From contig NZ_BLID01000001.1 of assembly GCF_009811315.1 (NCBI RefSeq), forward strand, positions 496,001-560,000: a DNA stretch of 64,000 nucleotides, in the 5' to 3' direction. The stretch comes from Vibrio atypicus (lineage in GTDB: Bacteria > Pseudomonadota > Gammaproteobacteria > Enterobacterales > Vibrionaceae). A model generated the notes under the pieces. That model had not been told where the DNA came from, ran no database searches, and worked only from the letters and a program-made list of their open reading frames with translations. Within the stretch, counting starts at the first letter, position 1, and each line of letters starts with the position of its first letter. Made by a program: the position numbers and the translations under genes. Shown in pieces: positions 45,279-54,816 of this stretch.

Positions 45279-45310
45279 AAAAAGCCCCAAGAAATACTCC
45301 TTGAGGCTAA
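45279..45310 (-). terminator. Terminator of phoX
   Basis: On the minus strand AGCCTCAAG pairs with CTTGGGGCT (one G-U) around an eight-base loop, followed by seven T. It lies 15 bases past the phoX stop. Confidence 0.8.
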
Positions 45311-45324
45311 ATAGCAACGTCTTG

Positions 45325-47202
45325 CTAAGCGCCAATCACTCCGCCATCTTCACGAGTAATCGCCATGATGGTTGAACGAGGTTTGCTGCTCCCTCCTGCC
45401 GGGAAGTGTGAAGGGGCACCTCTTTCTCCTGGGTGCTGAACACCAACAAACATAGTCTTGTAGTCAGGTGAGAACGTTAGGCCAGTGATCTCACACGCGA
45501 TAGGCCCCGTTAAGAAGCGACGAACTTCGCCCGTCATTGGGTCACCACACAACATCTGGTTGTTACCTTGGCCAGCGAAGTCACCACTGTTTGAGTACTT
45601 GCCATCGGTTTGAATCCATAGACGCCCTGCTTTATCAAAGCCAATGCCATCTGGGCTATTGAACATGTTGTCTGGCGTGATGTTATCGCTTCCCGCGTAC
45701 GGTGTGCCTTTATGTACCACTGGGTTGCCTGCGATTAGGTAAAGATCCCACTCGAACTCAGCTTTAGTATGATCACCTGCCTTCGGTAACCAACGAACAA
45801 TCTGACCATAGTTGTTCTTCGCTCTTGGATTTGGTCCGCCTACAGGCTGGCCTTCTTTGACGCCGCGATTTTTATTATTCGTTAGTGTACAGAAGACATG
45901 TTGATTGTCTGGATGTACAGCAACCCACTCAGGGCGATCCATCGTTGTCGCGCCCACTTGAGTCGCAGCGCGGCGAGCAAAGATCATCACCTCAGCCTGA
46001 TCTTTAAAGCCATTTTCCTTCGTTAATCCATTTTTACCATACGTGAGTTCTAGCCACTCACCGCTGCCTTTGAGCTCTTTGTCATCCATGTTGAATTTGG
46101 CGACATAAAGTGTGCCCTCTGCCAATAGGTTGCGGTTTGCAGCGTCGTTATTTGGCTGGTACTTATTCTTAGACACAAATTTATATAGATGCTCACCGCG
46201 TTCATCATCGCCGAGGTAAACAACAACGTGGCCGTCATCATTAATCAGCAATGCAGCATTCTCATGCTTGAACCTTCCCAAAGCAGTGCGTTTAAGAGGT
46301 GTCGAAGTCGGATCATTCGGGTCAATTTCGACCACCCAACCAAAACGGTGTGGCTCATTAGGATGTTTCGCCACATCAAAACGTTCGTCAGTATCATGCC
46401 ATTGATACTTACTCGTTTTCGCCTTCACGCCGTAGCGAGCATGGTCGTCACTTAAATCTGCGCTACCACTTGTGCCAAAGTAACCGTTGAAGTTCTCTTC
46501 ACAAGTTAGATAAGTGCCCCATGGTGTTTGACCATTTGCACAGTTATTAAATGTACCCAGTGGCTTCATACCAGATGGATCAAGTTTGGTTTTCAGTAGT
46601 TCGTGGCCAGCCGCTGGGCCAGTCATTTGCATTGGCGTATTTGCTGTTATACGACGATTGCGTTGGCCACTTTTATCTAATGTCCACTCGCCATTTTTCT
46701 TAACGACTTCAAACACTGTTACACCGTGCGCAGCTTGAGCTTTCAGAACATCATCAGCGGTCATCGATTTTCCGCCGTGATCGAACAGGTATTCGTAATT
46801 GGTGTACTCATTATTCACCGCAATCACAGCGCGATCTTGGCTAATCTCAAACAAACTCATGCCATCGGTATTGTCACCAAATTGGCGGAGTTGCGCGGCT
46901 GAGCCTTGCTTGCCACTTTGGTCAAATTCTGGCGCATCATTAAAGATTGGATCACCCCAAGAAAGCAGAGGTGAAGCTTTATATCCTTTTGGTACGATAA
47001 ACGCGTCTTCGGTTGATATTGGCACCGCTTCAAAATTAAGTAGCGAACTGCTGTTATCTGCAGCGAACGCTTTTGCGATAGGGTTAAGCGATAAAAAAGA
47101 ACTCGCGCTGATTGCTGCGGTTCCAACCAAGAAACGACGACGAGACAGTCGCGCTTCAATCATTTGACTAAACTGTGAATCTTGCTCATCACGCTTCCAC
47201 AT
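45325..47202 (-). CDS. phoX: PhoX-type alkaline phosphatase (DUF839)
   Basis: 625-residue secreted phosphomonoesterase that frees phosphate from organic esters with calcium and iron cofactors. A twin-arginine signal (RRRFLVGTAAISASSFLSL) begins near residue 19, so it is exported folded to the periplasm. Family landmarks include NNEYTNYEYLF, GTYLTCEENFNGYFG, GRFKHENAALLI and SPDGIGFDKAGRLWIQTDG. PhoX is usually PhoB-controlled. Upstream I see a single CTGTCAT half-site on the minus strand (47257-47263) but no full box. It is monocistronic. Confidence 0.92.
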   Translation of the reverse strand: MWKRDEQDSQFSQMIEARLSRRRFLVGTAAISASSFLSLNPIAKAFAADNSSSLLNFEAVPISTEDAFIVPKGYKASPLLSWGDPIFNDAPEFDQSGKQGSAAQLRQFGDNTDGMSLFEISQDRAVIAVNNEYTNYEYLFDHGGKSMTADDVLKAQAAHGVTVFEVVKKNGEWTLDKSGQRNRRITANTPMQMTGPAAGHELLKTKLDPSGMKPLGTFNNCANGQTPWGTYLTCEENFNGYFGTSGSADLSDDHARYGVKAKTSKYQWHDTDERFDVAKHPNEPHRFGWVVEIDPNDPTSTPLKRTALGRFKHENAALLINDDGHVVVYLGDDERGEHLYKFVSKNKYQPNNDAANRNLLAEGTLYVAKFNMDDKELKGSGEWLELTYGKNGLTKENGFKDQAEVMIFARRAATQVGATTMDRPEWVAVHPDNQHVFCTLTNNKNRGVKEGQPVGGPNPRAKNNYGQIVRWLPKAGDHTKAEFEWDLYLIAGNPVVHKGTPYAGSDNITPDNMFNSPDGIGFDKAGRLWIQTDGKYSNSGDFAGQGNNQMLCGDPMTGEVRRFLTGPIACEITGLTFSPDYKTMFVGVQHPGERGAPSHFPAGGSSKPRSTIMAITREDGGVIGA

Positions 47203-47507
47203 TGCTAACTCCTATTTGGTTTTTTGTTAGTAGCGGGCAGATGATAGAAAGTGAAAATGACAGATGAATTAACTTATTATTTCTATTGAGTTAAGGCCAG
47301 ATGGCATTTTCACTTCACTTACATGACGGGCTCATGAAAGTGAGCTACAGTTCAATTTTAGTAAACAAGGTATGCCGTACATACAAAAAAATGTGATCAA
47401 AACCCTAGCCTTTTTCTCAAATGGTGGCTAAATTAACTCTTGTTCATGAGGAACTTGATTCACATAAGCTCAGAGAAGAGCATTTCTATATTACGTGAGG
47501 GAATATC
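47203..47507. other. Divergent promoter region, phoX / small gene
   Basis: 305 AT-rich bases between divergent starts. It contains the CTGTCAT half-site for phoX and the GTGAGGG ribosome site before the 28-codon gene. I see no other gene. Confidence 0.55.
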
Positions 47508-47594
47508 ATGAAAAAAATGAGAAAAGCACAATTGCATCGCGTTCGCATTCAGTACTGGAAAGAGTCGAACAAAAGCGCGAGCAAAGAATCATAA
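47508..47594 (+). CDS. 28-residue basic small protein
   Basis: The peptide begins MKKMRKAQLHRVRIQYWK and ends with a short Ser/Lys-rich tail. It is rich in Lys and Arg and has no membrane segment. A GTGAGGG site lies 7 bases upstream and an intrinsic terminator follows 20 bases after the stop, so it is a complete gene-sized unit. I do not recognise it. A leader peptide is unlikely because nothing follows on the same strand. Confidence 0.6.
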   Translation: MKKMRKAQLHRVRIQYWKESNKSASKES

Positions 47595-47613
47595 AGTGCA
47601 AACCCAAAAAACT

Positions 47614-47645
47614 AAGCTGGCTAGAATGCCAGCTTTTGTGTTTTT
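47614..47645 (+). terminator. Terminator after the 28-residue gene
   Basis: AAGCTGGC (47614-47621) pairs with GCCAGCTT (47628-47635) around TAGAAT and is followed by TTTGTGTTTTT. Confidence 0.85.
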
Positions 47646-47659
47646 AGGGATAAGTAAAA

Positions 47660-48496
47660 TTACGCAGCTCGCGTGGAAGACGGAAACATTTGCGCTAATT
47701 CATGCAAAATGGTTTGCGTCTGTTTAGAGTAAAGATGCTTATCCTTATAACCCACCAATTGAATCTGACGAACCTTTCCTGACACTAGCATCTGCCTTAG
47801 CATCCGGCTCACCATTTGAACATCAAGTGCGCTTCCCTGTTCTAATCGAGAGACTGGGTATAGACACGCTAGGTCAATATTCACAATTACGTCTTCACAA
47901 TGGGCTAAGTAAGAAGCTAATTGCTGCTTCACTTGAAAGCGATGACTAAACCCACACTCTTCCAGTGTCATCCAATCGCAACCCATATCTTCGGCGTATT
48001 CAACGGCTCTATCTTCAACCGATGCACTATCGATACCTAAGCAGAACAAACGGCACTCATTATATCGAGAAAGTGCGAAGTGAAATGCTGAACCTTTGTC
48101 TGGCTCCAACGACGCTTTCAATTCAAACTGACGGCCAATGTGAACAATACCAAGATCTTTACGAGGAGAATGAAGTAGCGGCAAACTATAGAGAATGCTC
48201 TCACAGTTATTGCTCATTACAACAGGTAACACGTCAGAGCCAAGAAACTGGCTAAGGTGAAGTTGAAATTTGCCCGAGACATTCTCATTGAATGAGAAAT
48301 GACCGCCATTCAACCAGCTTGATTTGTCTAGTGTTGAAAGCCAATCAAAAAACTCTTCTAGGCTTTGGTCGGCTATTTCGAAGTCCACTTGCGTCATCGG
48401 TTTTAGATGCTCACTTACCGTAAGCAGTGCTAATTTTTGCGATGAGATTCCTGTGATACTTTGCGTTTTTATATTGCGTCGAAATAGCCCAAACAT
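47660..48496 (-). CDS. Arginase-fold protein lacking metal ligands (HutG-like pseudoenzyme)
   Basis: 278 residues that align in order with formimidoglutamase/arginase: SNNCESILYSLPLL where GGGH is expected, GIVHIGRQFELK for the NFDAHFDLR block, GSAFHF for GTPFxQ, RLFCLGIDSAS, and VIVNIDLACLYP for the DxD block. The His and most Asp ligands of the two manganese ions are lost, so it should not be an active hydrolase. It starts at 48496 with AAAGGT upstream and is 4 bases after the IclR gene, so the pair is an operon. A sensor or regulatory partner role is a guess. Confidence 0.75.
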   Translation of the reverse strand: MFGLFRRNIKTQSITGISSQKLALLTVSEHLKPMTQVDFEIADQSLEEFFDWLSTLDKSSWLNGGHFSFNENVSGKFQLHLSQFLGSDVLPVVMSNNCESILYSLPLLHSPRKDLGIVHIGRQFELKASLEPDKGSAFHFALSRYNECRLFCLGIDSASVEDRAVEYAEDMGCDWMTLEECGFSHRFQVKQQLASYLAHCEDVIVNIDLACLYPVSRLEQGSALDVQMVSRMLRQMLVSGKVRQIQLVGYKDKHLYSKQTQTILHELAQMFPSSTRAA

Positions 48497-48500
48497 AGTG

Positions 48501-49226
48501 TTACCTTTCTGGGGGCAATGCCCTCGCTGCCTGAAGAACATGCAAAATAATTTTTTGCTGATTCTGTTCCACTCTATGAGCTGGAGCCATCACTGAAATC
48601 GCACCCACGAGTTTCGTGCCTTTCATCACTGGGGCACTGATCCCCGATACGCCCGGATCAATTTCTGATGTACTAATGGCGTAACCTTGATTGCGAATCT
48701 GCTCTAACTCTTGTTGCCACTGAGTTATCTGGTTGTACTCACCGAAATAACGCAGAATCTTTTCACAACGCTGAGTCGGCATATAAGCCAACATCACTTT
48801 AGATGAGGCGCCTCGCAGCAGGGGTTGACTTTGACCCTGGACGTAGCTGCAACGAAGCGCCTGCATGCTCTCTTTTCTGCTTACACATAGTGCGCGGTAC
48901 CCTACAGGCACCATGTACGCGGCCATCTCACCTGTCTGTTTCTGCAAACGATTCAACACGATATCCACCGCATCTAAATCATGTTGACTGGTTTGGTAAC
49001 TGCGCATAAGCATCAATGCTGCCGGACCTATGATCAAGGTTTTGTCAGATGGACTTTCTTCAATAAGGTTCCACTCTTTTAGTAATTTAAGGTGACGATA
49101 TAAACTACTGATTGGTGTACCGACTTGCTCACTTAGCTGCTTTGCTGTTACGGGTTCATCGTTAACTGCAACTTGCATTAACAACTGCAAGACCTTTTCG
49201 TTGACTTGTCCACTGCTCTGTTTCAT
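48501..49226 (-). CDS. IclR-family regulator
   Basis: 241 residues. The N-terminal winged helix (VTAKQLSEQVGTPISSLYRHLKLLKEW) precedes an IclR effector domain (AYMVPVGYRALCVS, LLRGASSKVMLAYMP, DPGVSGISAPVM). IclR proteins sense small organic acids. Its operon partner is an arginase-fold pseudoenzyme. ATG at 49226 or GTG at 49235 could be the start. Confidence 0.85.
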   Translation of the reverse strand: MKQSSGQVNEKVLQLLMQVAVNDEPVTAKQLSEQVGTPISSLYRHLKLLKEWNLIEESPSDKTLIIGPAALMLMRSYQTSQHDLDAVDIVLNRLQKQTGEMAAYMVPVGYRALCVSRKESMQALRCSYVQGQSQPLLRGASSKVMLAYMPTQRCEKILRYFGEYNQITQWQQELEQIRNQGYAISTSEIDPGVSGISAPVMKGTKLVGAISVMAPAHRVEQNQQKIILHVLQAARALPPER

Positions 49227-49502
49227 AGAGTTCACGCTCTTGTTGTATCGCTATATCTAGTTGATGATCAAATTCTATTCTTATTAGATAGGAATTAGTA
49301 AGCATAATTCTTGTCACTTTCTCATCAGAAGAGAATTTAAGTCTTTTGACATTTTCACTAATTACGCTAAGTCTCAATCATGAACCTAGACATAACTTTA
49401 CTTAACGGTAAAGTTAAAATATTCTTCACACCCATACAAAAACAAGAAGATTCATAAAGATTCAATAAGCCAAGCAAATAAAACAACAAACTAGGGACTG
49501 CA

Positions 49503-50627
49503 ATGAAAAAACTCGCCCTCTCTATTGGCCTTACTTTAGCCCTTGCTCCGACTCTATTTTTCAGTTGCCCACTTTCACAAGCGAAAACAGCTGAAAACTC
49601 ATCAACCTACGTGGTTCAGTTTCCTATAGAACGTAACGTAACCAAACTCATCGCATTAGAAGGTGAATTCAAACCATCAAAGTACACAAAAATCTTGTCA
49701 GAACACAGTGGCAAAATCGCTGATATTTATGTCGAAGACGGCAGTAATGTAGAAAAAGGGGAGCCTCTATTCGCCTTTGATTCGACTTTAGCGGCGCTTA
49801 CGGTCAAAGCGGCAGAAAGTGAATATCGACAAGCAACAAGAAATGTCATTGAACTCACACGTACGACTCAGGAAAACAACCCGAGACTAAAAGCAGCAGC
49901 CTTAGCAGTTGAAAAAACAAGAGAGAATCTAGTTCAAGCTCAGAAAGAGTATAGTTCGACCACTATGTACGCGCCTTTTTCAGGCAAGTTAGGGCAAATC
50001 CGCTTTGATGTTGGGAACTACATTAATAAAGATGCATTGATCACTGATCTCGTGGCGACAGATTCAATTGAGTTGCACTTTACCGCTTCACCAAAGGTGC
50101 TAGATGTTTTTCGCCAAGTGCTAAATCAGTACCCTGATAGTCTTCAAGCTTCGATCATCAATAGCGATGGTAATTATATTGATGGCAAATTGAGCTATGT
50201 TGATTCAAAGCTCTCTAATAATGAAGAAAACCTGAGTGCTTACGCCGTATTCGAAAATAAGAATGGCGAACACCTGATCGGCTCTAAAACCACTTTCTAC
50301 TTAAATAGCCCGAAAAAAGAACCACAGCTATTTGTGTTAGCTTCAGCAATTCATACTCAAGACGGAACCCCCACTTTATTCGTTCTTGATGAGAAACGCA
50401 TTGTGCGCCCGAAGCAAGTGACGTTAGCAACCATCAAAGAGACTTACACTGGTTACGTACCTATTGAATCTGGGTTGGCATCGAATGATTTTGTATTATC
50501 TACACCTGATGCGCCTAAATTAGTGGGTAAAAAAATCGACCCTATGGTGAATTTGGTTCATCAACTCAATGAAATCTTAGGACGTAACTTTGATGGCAAA
50601 AGCAGCAAACAAGCTGAGAAAAGATGA
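49503..50627 (+). CDS. HlyD/MFP-type periplasmic adaptor without pump
   Basis: 374 residues with a signal peptide (LALSIGLTLALAPTLFF) and typical adaptor parts: a lipoyl half (HSGKIADIYVEDGSNVEKGEPLFAF), a coiled hairpin (TVKAAESEYRQATRNVIELTR), the second lipoyl half (APFSGKLGQIRFDVGNYI) and a beta-barrel. Such adaptors join an RND pump to an outer-membrane channel. No pump gene follows; the next gene is a TetR regulator. A partner elsewhere is likely. Confidence 0.82.
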   Translation: MKKLALSIGLTLALAPTLFFSCPLSQAKTAENSSTYVVQFPIERNVTKLIALEGEFKPSKYTKILSEHSGKIADIYVEDGSNVEKGEPLFAFDSTLAALTVKAAESEYRQATRNVIELTRTTQENNPRLKAAALAVEKTRENLVQAQKEYSSTTMYAPFSGKLGQIRFDVGNYINKDALITDLVATDSIELHFTASPKVLDVFRQVLNQYPDSLQASIINSDGNYIDGKLSYVDSKLSNNEENLSAYAVFENKNGEHLIGSKTTFYLNSPKKEPQLFVLASAIHTQDGTPTLFVLDEKRIVRPKQVTLATIKETYTGYVPIESGLASNDFVLSTPDAPKLVGKKIDPMVNLVHQLNEILGRNFDGKSSKQAEKR

Positions 50628-50673
50628 AAAAACTCTCAAAAAGACATGGAAGTTATAAAAGAGGTCATGAAAT

Positions 50674-51321
50674 ATGGTAGCTTTGCACTTTTCCCCATCC
50701 TGTACGGATAACGGTATGGACAAACGAAGCCAACGTAGCGAAAGAACAAAGCTCAACATCATATTGGCGACAATAGAGTGCTATAAGGAAATGGGCGTGC
50801 AAGGAGCATCATTAGATCTCATTGCTAAAAAAGCCAGCACGACGAAACCAACGGTCTATTCTCATTTCGGTTCGAAAGAGAAGCTATATCAAGCGGTTGT
50901 CGAATACATCATGGAAGAAGAGAAGCTAAGCCATGCTTTGCCTCCTTTCGATCCTGAAGTCAGTGTTCGACAACAGCTGATAGCAATATTTACCCAGCAG
51001 CTTGATCAAGTAATGCAGTGTGAAAAACGCCGCTTATTAGTGGCGATAACGATTGAAGCTATGTGTCACGGAAAATGCCATCTTGATCAGGTTGAAAGTA
51101 TCAAGGCTTGTCCTATGGAAGCTTGGCTTGATTCAGCGATCAGTCATGGCGCGCTACCAAAGCAGCAAACGGCTGAACTCGCTGTGAATTTATGGGCACT
51201 AGTAAAAGGGCGCACTTTCTTTCCTGTCTTCTTAGGTATGGCTCCCAACGACCCTGTCGAGCGACGAAAGAGCTTAGAATCCGCCATCGACTTCTTCCTT
51301 GATTGCCAAGGGAAAAAATAA
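50674..51321 (+). CDS. TetR-family regulator
   Basis: 215 residues (from ATG 50674, AGAGGT upstream; ATG 50716 is possible). The helix-turn-helix is ASLDLIAKKASTTKPTVYSHFGSKEKLY in two parts near 45-72. It lies 46 bases after the adaptor gene on the same strand and probably regulates it. A terminator directly follows the stop. Confidence 0.85.
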   Translation: MVALHFSPSCTDNGMDKRSQRSERTKLNIILATIECYKEMGVQGASLDLIAKKASTTKPTVYSHFGSKEKLYQAVVEYIMEEEKLSHALPPFDPEVSVRQQLIAIFTQQLDQVMQCEKRRLLVAITIEAMCHGKCHLDQVESIKACPMEAWLDSAISHGALPKQQTAELAVNLWALVKGRTFFPVFLGMAPNDPVERRKSLESAIDFFLDCQGKK

Positions 51322-51343
51322 AGGAGCCCAAAGGCTCCTATTT

Positions 51344-51345
<2 letters not shown>
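51322..51345. terminator. Bidirectional terminator
   Basis: AGGAGCC (51322-51328) pairs with GGCTCCT (51333-51339), loop CAAA, between convergent tetR and the GH1 gene. Confidence 0.8.
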
Positions 51346-52768
<1,423 letters not shown>

Positions 52769-52811
52769 CTACTCTGATTAGCAGTCTGTAAAATAGGTCC
52801 AGATTTTTGGG

Positions 52812-53123
52812 TTAACCTTCCCTATTTTTCATTCTTTCTTCGATGATTTGTGAATAGCTGTTTGCCTTCACTCCATAAATTATCTGGATATGTTGCTCAT
52901 CAAGAATAACAACACCAAACGCGCCGCTATCCGTCAGACGTTTTTTATCCACTAACGAAGTCTTGCGAAGCGTTAATCTTAAGCGGGTAGCACATGCACC
53001 TGGTTCCAAAATATTATCAAGGCCTCCTATCGCCTCAATAATCACATCGATTTCTTGTTCATAATTATTGGAAGTAGAAAGTAAACTCTTACAGAACTGG
53101 AGCAACTTACTGAAGGTATTCAT
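52812..53123 (-). CDS. Stand-alone PTS EIIB domain
   Basis: 103 residues of the glucose-family EIIB fold. The phospho-acceptor Cys is in EPGACATRLRL (near 46). It is alone: no membrane EIIC or EIIA domain adjoins it. Upstream of a 6-phospho-beta-glucosidase, it may supply phosphate to an EIIC made elsewhere. I chose ATG 53123; a TTG at 53129 is possible. Confidence 0.82.
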   Translation of the reverse strand: MNTFSKLLQFCKSLLSTSNNYEQEIDVIIEAIGGLDNILEPGACATRLRLTLRKTSLVDKKRLTDSGAFGVVILDEQHIQIIYGVKANSYSQIIEERMKNREG

Positions 53124-53213
53124 AAGCAAGTCTTATAAGGAAACAAACCACCTATTTAGCAGATTTTGTTTATTCGTTTTCTGACCTAAAGCAAACTATG
53201 ACAATTTGCTCAA

Positions 53214-54137
53214 CTAGAGGCGTAGAATGCCTCGCTGGTTTAGCTCTTGGCATACCTCGGCAGTCTTCTCGCGAAACATATCCCTCAACAAACGTACTGT
53301 GGGTGTGATTGAACGGCGACTAGGGCAGACCAACCAAAGCTCACTTATCGTGGGCTGGTAATCTGGCATAATTTCAACGACATTCCCCGCGAGTAAGTCG
53401 TTCGACATATCTAAGTAAGATTTGATGGCGATTCCTTTTCCAGAGACACACCAACGGCGAACCAGGTCCGCATCATTGGAGGCTCGGTTGCCCGACATCT
53501 TCACCTTGAACTCTTGTCCATCCTTCACCAACTCCCATTCATCTTTGAGAACATCACGAAGTTGGTAGAAAAGCCCGTTGTGCTGCTTCAATTCTTCTGG
53601 ATTCTTTGGCTCACCATATGTTGCCAAATACTCAGGACTAGCACATAAGATTTTTTTGATATCGCAGATTTTAAACCCATAAAGATTTGAATCTGTTGGA
53701 GAACCATAGCGCAAAGCCATATCCACACTGTCCCGATAAAAGTCGACATTGCTGTCACTCAAATGAGTACGTAACGTTAGCTTAGGGTGCGTATCTAAAA
53801 ACTCATCAAGCCAAGGCATTACCACGTTTCGACCTAAATCAGAGGAGAGTGAAATTCGAACTTCGCCATCAATCTCTCCCAACTCTTCGCGCATACTTTG
53901 TTTTGCCTGCGCAAGCAGTTCGAGTGCTTTTTCGCATTCAGGTAGATAACGTTCACCAGCACTCGAAAGCCTCAGCTGACGAGTGGTTCGCACAAACAAT
54001 TCTGCTCCTAATGAAGCCTCCACTCTTTTAACCGCAGCACTCGCCGTCGCGGTACGCATATCTAATGCAGTTGCTGCGCCAGTAATACTTTTTACTTCCG
54101 CCACTTTAAGTACAACTTGGAGGTCTTCGAGCATCAT
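53214..54137 (-). CDS. LysR-family regulator
   Basis: 307 residues. Winged helix-turn-helix at 1-60 (MLEDLQVVLKVAEVKSITGAA, then TATASAAVKRVEASLGAELF in parts), followed by an effector domain. It is divergent from the universal stress protein gene with 182 bases between, so it may regulate it. ATG ATG at 54137/54134 leaves a one-residue uncertainty. Confidence 0.85.
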   Translation of the reverse strand: MMLEDLQVVLKVAEVKSITGAATALDMRTATASAAVKRVEASLGAELFVRTTRQLRLSSAGERYLPECEKALELLAQAKQSMREELGEIDGEVRISLSSDLGRNVVMPWLDEFLDTHPKLTLRTHLSDSNVDFYRDSVDMALRYGSPTDSNLYGFKICDIKKILCASPEYLATYGEPKNPEELKQHNGLFYQLRDVLKDEWELVKDGQEFKVKMSGNRASNDADLVRRWCVSGKGIAIKSYLDMSNDLLAGNVVEIMPDYQPTISELWLVCPSRRSITPTVRLLRDMFREKTAEVCQELNQRGILRL

Positions 54138-54319
54138 ATTATCAATACCTTTTTGTTAATCTTGGCAAGATTACACTGTTCTAACGTCACTTCTCAAGCT
54201 GACTAGGATCAACAAGTAGTGAAATAGATTGAGTATGTTGAGAATACGCGATCGAATAAGCATCCTTTTCTCAACACAAAGACTATGCTTATTTTAGTGT
54301 TTTCAGTAGGAGGCTGGTT

Positions 54320-54745
54320 ATGCAATACAAACATATCCTTGTCGCACTAGAGCTCTCGGAAGAAAGTAACGTTCTTATCGAGCGCGCCGTTTTTCTCGCG
54401 AATCAACTCAATTCACGAATATCCTTTATCCATATTGATGGTACTCACGGTGAGATCTACCCTGATTTAGTCGACATCAAGGAAAACCCAGACTTCAGGC
54501 CATTGAACGAACATATTATGGAGCAGCTTCGCGCCTTTGATACCAATACTGACTTCCCAATTTCTCGCTTCATTGTCGGTACTGGGGATCTCAGTGAAAA
54601 ACTTCACGAAGTCATCAATGAAAGCAGTATTGATTTGCTGATCTGCGGACATCATCAAGACTTCTGGAGCCGCATCATTTCCTATTCACAGCATCTCATC
54701 AATAAGTCACCTGTAGATATTTTGGTAGTGCCAATTGAGTCGTAA
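54320..54745 (+). CDS. Universal stress protein, UspA type
   Basis: 141 residues with the Usp beginning (YKHILVALELSEESNVLIERA) and end (SPVDILVVPI). The loop GHHQDFWSRIISYSQHLI lacks the G-x2-G-x9-G-S/T pattern needed for ATP binding, so it is closer to the non-ATP UspA type. AGGAGG precedes the ATG. Divergent LysR may regulate it. Confidence 0.87.
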   Translation: MQYKHILVALELSEESNVLIERAVFLANQLNSRISFIHIDGTHGEIYPDLVDIKENPDFRPLNEHIMEQLRAFDTNTDFPISRFIVGTGDLSEKLHEVINESSIDLLICGHHQDFWSRIISYSQHLINKSPVDILVVPIES

Positions 54746-54772
54746 CTAAAACGCATTTAATCCAACGAAAAA

Positions 54773-54800
54773 AGCCCACTTTATCTAGTGGGCTCTGTTT
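54773..54800. terminator. Bidirectional terminator
   Basis: AGCCCACT (54773-54780) pairs with AGTGGGCT (54787-54794), loop TTATCT, between usp and the convergent MBL gene. Confidence 0.88.
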
Positions 54801-54816
54801 TCATGCTCCAATCTAT

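Noticed and set aside
47251..47280. Full Pho box before phoX
   Set aside because: Only one CTGTCAT half-site is clear on the minus strand; the second repeat 11 bases away does not match, so I list it only as a half-site.
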